From assembly GCF_027744825.2 (NCBI RefSeq), contig NC_071342.1:22784001-22848000 (forward strand): a stretch of DNA of 64,000 nt. The letters run 5' to 3'. The notes beneath the pieces were generated by a model. That model ran no database searches, was not told the origin of the DNA, and saw nothing but the letters and a program-made list of their open reading frames with translations. How positions within the stretch are numbered: the first letter of the stretch is position 1; each line of letters starts with the position of its first letter. Shown here piece after piece: positions 48,881-58,600 of this stretch. Made by a program: the position numbers and the translations under genes. This DNA comes from Synchiropus splendidus (Eukaryota > Chordata > Actinopteri > Syngnathiformes > Callionymidae).

Positions 48881-49900
48881 AAAAGTAAATCAATGGTGTC
48901 TGACCAAAAAAAAAAAAACTGAGAACGCACTCTCATGTTTCTCCCAACTCACGGATTGGCTCGGCCCCTGCTGGTCACCCAACAGAAGTGCAGCAGTTAC
49001 TGGAAGCGCTGCGGTGGCTTTGCTCTCATTGTTGTGCATGTATATTCATGGGGCGTCCGGGAATGAAAGCGGAGCGTGGCCAGGCCGGTCAGTGACTCAC
49101 TGGCTGACGGTGATGGGAGCTGCTGTGGGATTGTTTGTGTCCAGCCAGGCAGCAGGATGTCCATTCTCTGTTTTTGTTGAAGCAGACACGTTTAGAAGTC
49201 CACGGAGACCAAACAATGTGGGTGACGTCAGTGGGGCAGGACCACAGCACAACACTGGAGGAGCTGGATCCCCTTCTGCTGCAACTATCTCTGAGGAAAT
49301 CCAATGTGGCTCGGTGTTTACATGGGCTGCTGTTCATCCGAGGTCAGAGGTTTTCATCCTTCCATCTTCAGGTCAGGTCACCGGGGCAGCAGCTACAGTC
49401 CAGACGTTCCTCACAAACCTTCTCCAATTCCAAGCTGTTGCAGGTCAAGTGAGAGTCGTCGCCTCTCAGGCATGTCCTGGGTCTGCCCCAGGGCCTCCTC
49501 CCAGTTGAGACACTCTGACCGTGGCCGTACTCTGAGTCTCACCTGGACGACTGACTTTCTCTCTATTAGAGGAGGTCCAGACACCCGCAATAAAAACTCC
49601 TGACCTTGTTCTTAAGAAATCCACCAGTCAGTGGAGAGCTTTGCCTTTTGGATCAGCTCTTCCCTCACCCGGACAGACTCCTCCGGAGCAAGACCCCAAC
49701 ACATTTGAAGCTCTCCATTTAGAGGTGAATTGGCTGAAACTCTTCTGAGCGAGGTCAAAGTTGAGCCTCACTGTGTCCGCCAGCTTCAGCCAACAAATGT
49801 CATCACACTGCGAGTGGCTGGATGAAGTAATCCCGACAGGAAGACGCACACAAACATATTGTGATCCACTTCCTGTCCTGCTCGGCTCAGCTTTGCCTTT
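48881..49900. other. intergenic, nothing supported
   Basis: A 237-codon + frame starting in the minisatellite crosses this stretch but has no domain-like composition. Confidence 0.5.
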
Positions 49901-49919
49901 TGTCTTCTCTATTTTTAGC

Positions 49920-50117
49920 CCGGGGCACGGGGAACAGCAGGAAAACTAAGTTGGGAAAGAATGGAAGGAAGTGGAGCGCGCATTTGGACAAACAACTCCC
50001 TGACTGGAGAGACAGAGAGAGAGAGAGAGAGAGAGGGGTGGGGAGCCGGAGCTGCAGCTCACTTCATCATCTCCCACCGCAGTGGAGCCCGAGCAGCTGC
50101 TGGACTGGAAACAACAG
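49920..50117 (+). other. candidate noncoding first exon of rasgrp3
   Basis: GC-rich sequence with a (GA)n tract (50011-50034) ends in a perfect donor, CAG|GTGAGT, at 50117/50118. Human RASGRP3 has noncoding 5' exons far upstream, so a leader exon here is plausible. No transcript evidence can be seen, and the 5' limit is a guess. Confidence 0.3.
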
Positions 50118-50170
50118 GTGAGTGCTGGAGGCCAGGTCGCAGGTATGTTCCCGTCTGGGGTCTGGAGCGC

Positions 50171-50623
50171 AGCGTTTTTCAACCGCGGTGCCGCAGGAGA
50201 GAGTGGAAACTCCACCCTACAATAAAACCATGCAAAAGAGAAGTGATAAAATCCTAACAGTTATTTAAAGGATGTAAATACGGAATTGGAAATTGGAATT
50301 TATTGTAGTGTGGAAACTCCAGACTACAATAAAACCATGCAAAATAGAAGTGATCAAAATCAAACACTAATTTAAATTAAGTAAATACATAAATAAATCC
50401 TGATATATTTTGCCGCTCCTTTCTGGACACATTTGAAACCAATACATTTTCTGCTATTTGTTTCTGCAAATAGCCTGGCAAAATAACCACCGAGTGTGAA
50501 TGGGGATTTTCTATAGGACTTTAAGCACAGGTGAGCTTTGGCCCAGGTTCCTGTGGTGGTGAGCCTGAGATTTTATTCAATGAACCAAGGCTGCCGTGGC
50601 TAGAAAAAGCTCGAAAAACACTG
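50171..50623. mobile_element. hAT-like MITE, both ends present
   Basis: Left end GCGTTTTTCAACCGCGGTGC and right end GCTCGAAAAACACTG are inverted. The inside is AT-rich, with an internal duplication of TGGAAACTCCA-CTACAATAAA. No coding capacity. Confidence 0.65.
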
Positions 50624-50929
50624 ATGTTGCTTATTGCCTGTGGTCCAGATGATCAGATTGATGTCTCTCATATGGTGGATGGTCTGTCTGTCGCCATATG
50701 GACCAGTTCTCACGGTTACTGCTTCAGCTGTGGTGAGCTGTTGCTGCTGCAGTAGCTTTAGACTGGTGAGGAAAAAAAACAGCTGAACATAGACAGGGAT
50801 TCAGCTGGAACTCAACACACTGGCACGGATGAGCATGAACTCAGAGTCTGGGCCCTTGGTTCTGAGTCAGACATGTCCGGTCCAGATTGGAGGTGAGCTT
50901 CTTCTCCAGGTGGAGGCGTTGCTCACGAG

Positions 50930-51230
50930 AGAGGGAAGGATGGCAGTGGGTCTCCGGTCATGAGGACTCCATCGTGGTGAAGACAGAGCTGAGCCAAAAG
51001 ACAAAGCTTGTAGTGACTAGGAGCTTCCTGCCCAACTTGTCAATGTGATAAGAGAAAACCCAACTGGAGGCAGTGATGATAGACATGTGTCCACTTTGAC
51101 AGTCACGAAGCCCTTGTTGTGACACTGGAGCCTCTTCACCAAGCCTTTGTTGTCGTCCTCCTGAACTCACTAATGAAGCTGCTTGGTTAATGACTCGTCT
51201 GATGGACACTGTCTCTGTTCATGGTCAGCA
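50930..51230 (+). mobile_element. degenerate LINE reverse-transcriptase 3' fragment
   Basis: Contains CATCGTGGTGAAGACAGAGC and TGAGCCAAAAGACAAAGCTT, homologous to the 18225-18515 fragment. Heavily decayed. Confidence 0.45.
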
Positions 51231-51344
51231 ATTAGTCAGTCAGAAGACAACGAAGCCATTGTCTCTGTCTTTTCAACAGTTTGTTTTCTCTTTGGACCAT
51301 AAAAGCCTTCCCAAAGTGCCCCTCAAATGAACGGGGATTTTCTA

Positions 51345-51438
51345 CAGGACTTTAAACACAGGTTCCTCTGGTGGTGAGCCTGGGATTTTCTCAGTGAACC
51401 AAGGGTGATGTGGCTAGAAAAGAGGTTGGAAAACACTG
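51345..51438 (+). mobile_element. hAT-like MITE fragment
   Basis: Matches the right half of the 50171-50623 element: GGTGGTGAGCCTGGGATTTT, then GGTTGGAAAACACTG. Confidence 0.55.
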
Positions 51439-51638
51439 CTGGAGCGGGATGTAGCTGGGACAGACCCCGGGGCTCAAGACAAATCTAGAGAACAATGTTA
51501 GTGTCTCCATTGAGCAGCCATGGTCAGAGGAGAGCCTGCAACGTCTGCTGTGTGAGTGTGTGTGTCAGTCACATGGCAGGGCTGCTGCTCCAGGCTCCTG
51601 TGTTTACCAACAAGAGGAGGAGGAGGAGGCAGCGTAGT

Positions 51639-51640
<2 letters not shown>

Positions 51641-51671
<31 letters not shown>
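51641..51671. repeat. (TC)n microsatellite
   Basis: A run of about 31 bases immediately before the candidate exon at 51672-51760. Confidence 0.95.
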
Positions 51672-51672
<1 letters not shown>

Positions 51673-51760
51673 CTCCACTGCTCTTAAGCAGCAGAAGCCG
51701 TGGCTCTCCTCCACTCACTCTCCCCCACCATGGAGGCTGGTGGTCCCGGCGCTCTCTGGG
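51672..51760 (+). other. candidate alternative leader exon of rasgrp3 with a short upstream frame
   Basis: GC-rich sequence runs to a good donor (GGG|GTAAGC at 51761). It contains CACCATGG at 51727-51734, a strong Kozak ATG. Joined to the acceptor at 55296 the frame does not match the rasgrp3 start (40 bases apart, phase 1), so this ATG would be an upstream frame. Inference only. Confidence 0.3.
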
Positions 51761-54029
51761 GTAAGCTCTCTTCACTGCTGTGTCCTTGACCGTCTTTCTG
51801 CTGCCGCGGTTGTTCCTTTGAGCCAGAGCGTGGCGCTGTGACCGGGAGCTCGGGCACCTCTCTGCTGTGTGGAGACACAGTGACCCATTGTGGAGTCAGG
51901 AGAGCACAAGTCCCGCTAAAGGGCACAGCTGACGTGCAGCAGCAGAGGCGAGGAGTCGCACCTATCAATGTGCTGGTGTGTGGCGGTGACATGCGGCGCA
52001 TTACTGTGTGACTCGGCGTGAAGGCAGCGTGATGTTCACACTCACAAGGGAGAGCAGTCAGAATGCTTTTCTTGTTCCACGCGCGAGAGCTTCAGCGACC
52101 AGAGCTTGTTCTCTGGAGAGGACGTCCACCGCTGCTGAGCGAGCGTGAACCGGACTGAGCCTCCCGAGTCACAGGACGTTGAGATCAGCACATCTGTCAC
52201 CTTTCGCTGCAGTTGGGGCCTCGCTGTGACACCGTTGGAAATTTCAAACACCAGCCGGACTTTGAGGAGCGTGTAGATGAACATTGTCCTGAGCTGCTGC
52301 CCTCTGGGCCTGAGCTGCACCACACCAGCTGCCTTCTGCTGAGAGGCCTGGACATTTGACTGATATGACCCTGTTAGATTAGTGTTGGTTTTTGTTTGGC
52401 CTTTTGACAGGCTGGTGAGTGACTGTAGTTTCGGATTTTTCATTTGTATTTAGGTTTGAATTTTTGTCTTTCAAATTTCAGTTTTTGAAAAATACTTAGT
52501 TTCAGCTTAGTTTTTATTAGTCTTAGTTCTTTGGTTTTTCGCTTCAATATGGGGTGCTGGAACAAGACTGAATACTGAAATAGCTAAATGAAACTAGACG
52601 CTGCTGTTTATGAATAAACAGCTTGTGAACGCACCGCACGCCACCACAGCTCTGCACACGACAGTGGTGGTCTGCAGCTACATTTGGAGCTTTGAACGGC
52701 ATCTCTAGCTCAAAATGTGGTCAAATGCCATGGTGTGTGTGTCTGCAGTTTGAGCAGCCTGTGACCTTTCCCCTACTCAGCAGCTCCGTCGCCACAGCAA
52801 CGCTCACCCTCCCTCTCCCTCAAGAACACAACAGAAGTGCCGACTCATTACTTCAAAGCGAGTTAGCTAGTTCCCGAACAAACAACCGTTTCGGAAAGCA
52901 TAGCAGTCTACGGTTTGGCCAGGATGGCGAGTTGAAAATGAGTCACTTTGCAGCGATTTTTGCGCAGCAGTCTCTCCTCGTCGATGCATTTTGAATGGGG
53001 CCGTATCCGCGATTGCCGTGCTTCTGCGACTCTCACGCAAATTTGGATAGCACTACAGTAATTCTGAGCACATTTTACGAGAGAGGACAAGTGTGACTAC
53101 AAAATTGGAGAATTTCATGTTTCTACACTCCACCGTTCGGCCGCAATCGCAGTTCAGTTTCGGTTTGATACGATACGACTTGGCTCTGGTCTGTTTTTTA
53201 GGGCGACAGAGGACGAATGCGGCTGCGTTTTTAGCTTTTCACTGATTTTCTAGAGGTTTTTTTTGGCTTCTTTCGATCCCAGTCCCATTCATTTCCCTGG
53301 CATGCTGGCACCTGGGTCCAGGACAAGTAATAGTACACCATTCCTGGTCAGGCCGCACAGTTTGGCTTTCAAACGGCGTCACTACGGTGAAAGCTCTGGG
53401 AGGAGCAGCGAATCAGAAAACACGGAGGGGCCGGGGGGAATAAAGAAAATGGCACTCACATGCATTCACGATAATAAATAAGACCAGTCGTAAATGCTTC
53501 TTTATGAAGTAAAAAGGTGAAAACGAAGGATAATTTCGCTATGATTTTACTTTTTACTTCTCACTCAGCATGAGATATGATATCTGTCAATATAAATGAC
53601 ATGGATCATCTAGGAGGCGCACAATGCCTTCACATGCGGGTCATTGGCCTGCGTGATGTTCTTCACTGGACTTTTGTGAGGCATTTATGAGGTGAACTAG
53701 TCCTGTTTATTTGTGGTCACACGTGACTAGTGCAGCCTCTCCAGTCCCTGAGACAACATGGTGGAACACAGAGCTGTAAATGGCTCTGATATGTCGAGTC
53801 GCTCCCTGATGTCCGTGCCGTGCGCTGCCTCTGTGTCATGTTCTGTTGCTGCCAGTCAGATGAATCTTCATGTGTGATGGTGCACTTCCTCGGGCACGTG
53901 TGGCAGGGTTATTTTTAGGTCATGGTCATGTGACCAGAGAGGTTTCACGAGCAGCAGTCGTGTTCCCGAGGTGACCACGGACGTGCTCACCTTTCACTTT
54001 CACCTGTTCATAGGACAGTCATCTGGAGA
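51761..54029. other. intergenic or rasgrp3 leader intron
   Basis: No coding exon. 52440-52560 is T-rich. 53270-53340 shares TGGCACC-GGGTCC and AAGTAATAGTACA with 55930-56035, so another dispersed repeat is likely. Confidence 0.45.
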
Positions 54030-54290
54030 GTATGGACACACACACACATTTGTGTTTCACTATCTTACTGAGGACCTCTCATTGCCCTTACCCCAGCCTC
54101 TCACCCTAAACCCAACCATCCAAAACACATGGCTCACCTGAATCAAACTGAAAACCAGTTATAGTGACCCAGTTATTTTGAAGCCCTCATCTTCAAATGA
54201 GGCTCAGCTTGTGGGGTCCTGCAAAAGGGTTCCACAAGAGGGTGTTTTTCCCCAGATTGGACCCCACTTGGATAGATATACCTAAACACA
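54030..54290 (+). repeat. dispersed repeat family C, copy 3
   Basis: Preceded by a short CA tract. Shares CACCCTAAACCCAACCATCC and AAAACACATGGCT with copy 1. It ends near TTGTGGGGTCC and is followed by another ACAC tract. Confidence 0.65.
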
Positions 54291-54447
54291 CACACGCACA
54301 TGGTGCAGTGAAGCCACAGAAGCAGTGACTTCAGATTACAGCTGCTTGATGTTTCAGTTTGACTCAGCTGAGAGGAAAAGTGAGTGTGGTGCTTCATCTT
54401 TCTGGGAGAGACATGAATGTTAAGTTACTGTGTTGGTTACTGTGCTG

Positions 54448-55149
54448 CTCTGCCAGCTTTATTTAGGGGTTAAATGGAGCCGTCTGTCTGCTGTATCTCA
54501 TGTCTCTGAACAGTTGACTTGAACTATGGAGCAGTCTGGACACGTTTCCTAGATGCTACTGAAGAAACATTAGAAATCATGTGAAGAAATGACCATGGAG
54601 TCATATTCTATTCTCCAGATCATGATCCAAACCGTCAGTCCTTTGTCTTGTGTGATGATGGCGGCTCGTAGCATTAGTGCTGCCTGTGAGAGTGTGTCCT
54701 CCATCAGTGAAGCCTAATGGGGACGCGGAAGTGGTCGCTGCCGCCAATATCCAAGTGTTTTCACCTTGGCAGCAGGAGAGCTGCATGTGTTGATGTGAAC
54801 CAAGGCAGAGGAGCGCGTCAGAGAACCTATGAGGACCACTCCATCTCATCAAAGAAACAGGGATCCAGAGACTCAGAGTCGACCAGTGTCATGATCAAAG
54901 GTTCCCTGGATTCAAAATCACTTTCAAACTACCATGGTGAACCAAAGTCCACCACACTCTCCACAACAGTCACACGCTGGTGTCGGCTGTCAAACGCAGT
55001 GGAGCTGGAGAGCGCGGCGCCGTCACGGTCTCCTCATGTTCACGTGTGCAGGTCCAACGTGTTTATGGCATTTATTGTGAGATGCAGAATTGTCACGGTG
55101 GAGATTGTGTTCGCGGGATATGGTGTACGATAAGTTATCGCCCATCCCT
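54448..55149 (-). repeat. dispersed repeat family A, copy 3 (inverted)
   Basis: The reverse complement matches copy 1 and ends in GTTATCGCCCATCCCT. It carries an extra or diverged segment at about 54660-54890 and stops just 5' of the rasgrp3 first coding exon. Confidence 0.7.
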
Positions 55150-55305
55150 AATTCGTGCTCACTTGTGTAGTGTCGTGTTCCTGGCTGTGACCTCCACTAG
55201 CTCTGCACCTCCGGCCGCATCTTCACCTCAATGTCCTCCACAGGAAGTGCCTGACCGTTGCAGAACAGGAAGTGTTGATGTCTGCTCCTGCTCCAGGGCG
55301 CCACC

Positions 55306-55600
55306 ATGGGATCGTCCACGCTGGGAAAAGCCGCCTCTCTGGACGCTCTGCTGGATGAGTGTATTCAAGCGTTCGGTGAGTCGAGTGATCCAGATCCAGA
55401 AAACTGCAGGAACAGCTGCTTCTGATGTGGCGCTGGTTTGAGTGGTTTATCATCCTGAGTACGAAGGCTGGTGTTGCAGCGTGCCTTGCTCTTGCAGATG
55501 AGGACGGCGAGCTGCGAGCCAGTCAGCTGCCACGCAGCCTGCTGATGATGCACCGCTGGTACGTGACGTCGTCGGAGCTGGCAGGGAAACTCCTCATGAT
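55306..55600 (+). CDS. rasgrp3: rasgrp3 exons 1-2: start of the Ras exchange motif
   Basis: Exon 1 (55306-55375; its 5'UTR part probably begins at 55297 after CTGCTCCAG) encodes [23 protein letters not shown]. Exon 2 (55498-55600) encodes [20 protein letters not shown] then [14 protein letters not shown] and ends in AT. No GT donor fits the end of exon 2. The intron starts ATATCC. Confidence 0.93.
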
Positions 55601-58600
55601 ATATCCACACTAACCTCAACAGTTGACCGTCTCCTCAGCTTTCTTCTTCTTAACCCTGTTCTGGAGAGGTTCACCCCAACTTTCTTCTCTGCGCGTGAGT
55701 TATCACGAGGGTCTGAAACCCTCAGGAAACTTGAAAGAGTTTTCATCCCACACGCAACAGGGACATGTTAGTAGCCAGGACGAGTCTTCCCTTTGTTGAC
55801 TTTCTCTGGTGTCACATGTCAGCGAGCCAAATGCTCCACCGTGTCCCACAACATGAACAGTACAACATGGATGTTCAACAGTAGGTTTGGATTTCTTCTG
55901 AACAAACAACAGTGGGCTAGCATCCAGGCTAACGTCCCGGTCCTATTCATTTTAAATGGGCCCAAATTTTCCACAAATCCTGGAATTTCTTGGGAATACT
56001 GGCACCGGGGTCCGAGAAAAGTAATAGTACAAGGTTGAAATGTTGTCTCCAACACTGGATATGCAGGAAACAAAACACAGCACGGCAGCCACTGTCACGC
56101 TGTCGTTACACGTGACATCATGAAGTGTGTCCATCACTCCACTTGGTCGTCGGAGGGCGCTTCATAGTGGAGGGCGCTCAGAACCAAGTGCTAGTGTTAG
56201 AGGGAGACATGGAACACAGCCTTGGTTTTGCTCCGCAGACAAACAAACGTTCCCTCGCATGTGTTTGGTCATGTGCTGTTCCCTCCTGCTGCTTCTTCCA
56301 GCACCTCCACGTCGATATGAGCTGACCACTATTGATTGATGTGAGCTGCTCAGCTGACAGACTCGGATCAATACGACGTGATGGTGAAGAGCTTGAGAGG
56401 TTTTAGCGAGACCACCACTGTGCTCTGTGTTCAAGCCACCTGGAGAGTCTGAAGAGAACCGTCACCTGTGATCCTTGTGTACCGACCCACTGAAGGTCTC
56501 AGTCCACTTGGATCGGTGACTTTGCTCAAATGTGGTCCAGGAAGCCTTATGGAGGGTGGTCCTTGAGTGGGTTCCCGTCATGCATCAGCCTCCATCTCAT
56601 CAAACATTCATCCTTCACATCTTCCTGAATGGAAGGTCGGAGCACTTCCATGTCTAATGAATCCTCTTGGGATGAATGCTGTCCTGACATGACTCGCCAC
56701 GCTTCAGAGGAAATGTTGATCCTTCAGTTCAGTAAACCTTCATTGACCTGACTAGAAGAGCCGCACTGAAATCGTATACCGTCATTTCCGGACTGTAAGC
56801 CGCAACTTTTTTCTCGTGGTCTGAGCCTTGCGGCTAAAACAACAGCGCGGTTAATGTATGGATTTTTACAGGCTGAAATCGATGAAATCAGAGGCTTTTT
56901 ATTACCCTTGAAGCCCTCAAACTGCGGTGCAAAATGCACATCTAAAAGATTTGAGACGCTGTCTCCAGACCAAGTGTCCAACGTGAACACAAGTGAGTCG
57001 GGTTTTGGCCGCGGACTTGATCCCAGCTGGAGAGCTGCACCTTGTCTATTGTGAGAGCAGCGTGGATAAAGCAAGACGCTCTGTATTACACAGCTTGTTT
57101 CCACTACTTCCTCACTCCCGCTGCTGGACCACGTTTTCAAAACTAGTTTTGAACAGCGTTTTAAAGCCGGTGCACCACTGAACCTGCAGCTGCACTTTAT
57201 GTATGGACAAGTGGGTGTGGCTAATATTCTGGTGCGCTTATAGTCTGGAAATTACGGGAGTCTCTTCTGGTCTGGTCCAAGTCCTGGTCTGGTCCAGGTG
57301 AAGTGAAGGCAGGTGTGTTTTCAGTCTTTCAGGTTCAGACACTCCGCTCTAGGATGTGGAGTTAGGTCCACCATATGGGCCTCTCTCATTCTCTGATAAG
57401 GTTCTCACCTGAGCTTCTCATGAAGAGGCTCCACATCTAATGGTTCTGAGAGGCAAACCACTGCATCTGCTGTGTTGGTCAGAAACCTTTGCTTTGGATC
57501 ATCAACCCGACCCTCCTTTTGCCAGTCTTGGTCAGCAGGTCTTCATGGTCCGTCTTGGTTTTGTCTCCTCTTCTTCTTTTTCTTTGGGCTTCTCCCATCA
57601 TGTGGCCACAACAGATCATCCTCCTCCATCTGACCCTGTCCTCGGCTTCCTCTTCTCTCAAACCTACAAACCTCATGTCCTCCTTCACCACCTCCATCAA
57701 TCTCCTCTTTGACCTTCCTCTCCACCTTCTGCCTGGCAGTTCCAACATCTCAACATCTTCATCTACCAATGTACTGGCTCTCTCTCTTTCCTCTGTACAT
57801 GTCCAAACCATCTCCATCCAGCCTCTCTGACTTGGTCTCCTAAACACCTGAGCACATGTGCTGTCCCTCTGATCCTATCCATCCTGCTCTCACTCCCAGA
57901 GAGAAGCTCAGCATCTTCATCTCTGTTCCCTCCATCATCATCATCATCATCAGGGAGAAAATCTTCTTCTTCTTCTTTCTCCCTTCAGAGGTGGCCACAG
58001 CGGATCATCTTCCTCCATCTCCCCCTGTCCTCTGCTTCCTCTTCTCTCAAACCTACAAACCTCATGTCCTCCTTCAGCACCTCCATCAATCTCCTCTTTG
58101 GCAGTTCCAACATCAACATCTTCATCTACCAATGTACTGGCTCTCTCTCTCTCCTCTGTACATGTCCAAACCATCTCCATCCAGCCTCTCTGACTTTGTC
58201 TCCTAAACACCTGAGCACATGTGCTGTCCCTCTGATCCTATCCACTGCTCACTCCCAGAGAGAAGCTCAGCATCTTCATCTCTGCTACCTCCAGCTCTGC
58301 CTCCTGTCTTCTCCTCAGTGCTACTGTTTCCAAACCATACAACGTTGCTGGCTTCACCACCCTTTTGGACACTTTCCCTTTCATCCCTGCTCTCACCATA
58401 GATCACAATGTCATCTGCAAACGTCATCGTCCAAGGGGCTTGGTTTTGTCTCTTGATGGTGCCTTTTTAGCTCTTTCGTGGTCCCTCTCAAGCCACACCT
58501 TCATCCGTGACAACATCAGCTTTCAGTACCTCAGTTCATATGGTGGTGCAACTGTTCTGGGTTGACCTTCATTGTCCTTAACCACGACACCACGTACCGC

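Larger units (their letters stand above)
55601..58593 (+). other. rasgrp3: U12-type AT-AC intron of rasgrp3 (intron 2)
   Basis: The 5' end is ATATCCAC (U12 consensus ATATCCTT). The branch-point motif TCCTTAAC is at 58575-58582 and the intron ends CCAC at 58593, about 12 bases after the branch A. No pyrimidine tract or AG acceptor fits. With these borders AT|GTAC restores Met-Tyr-Arg in ...KLLMMYRDC, as in human LLCMYRN. The intron contains a LINE fragment and an inverted-repeat element. Confidence 0.9.

Noticed and set aside
48795..49508. 237-codon + strand frame
   Set aside because: It begins in the minisatellite, runs through a poly-A tract encoding Lys and has no domain-like composition or splice context.
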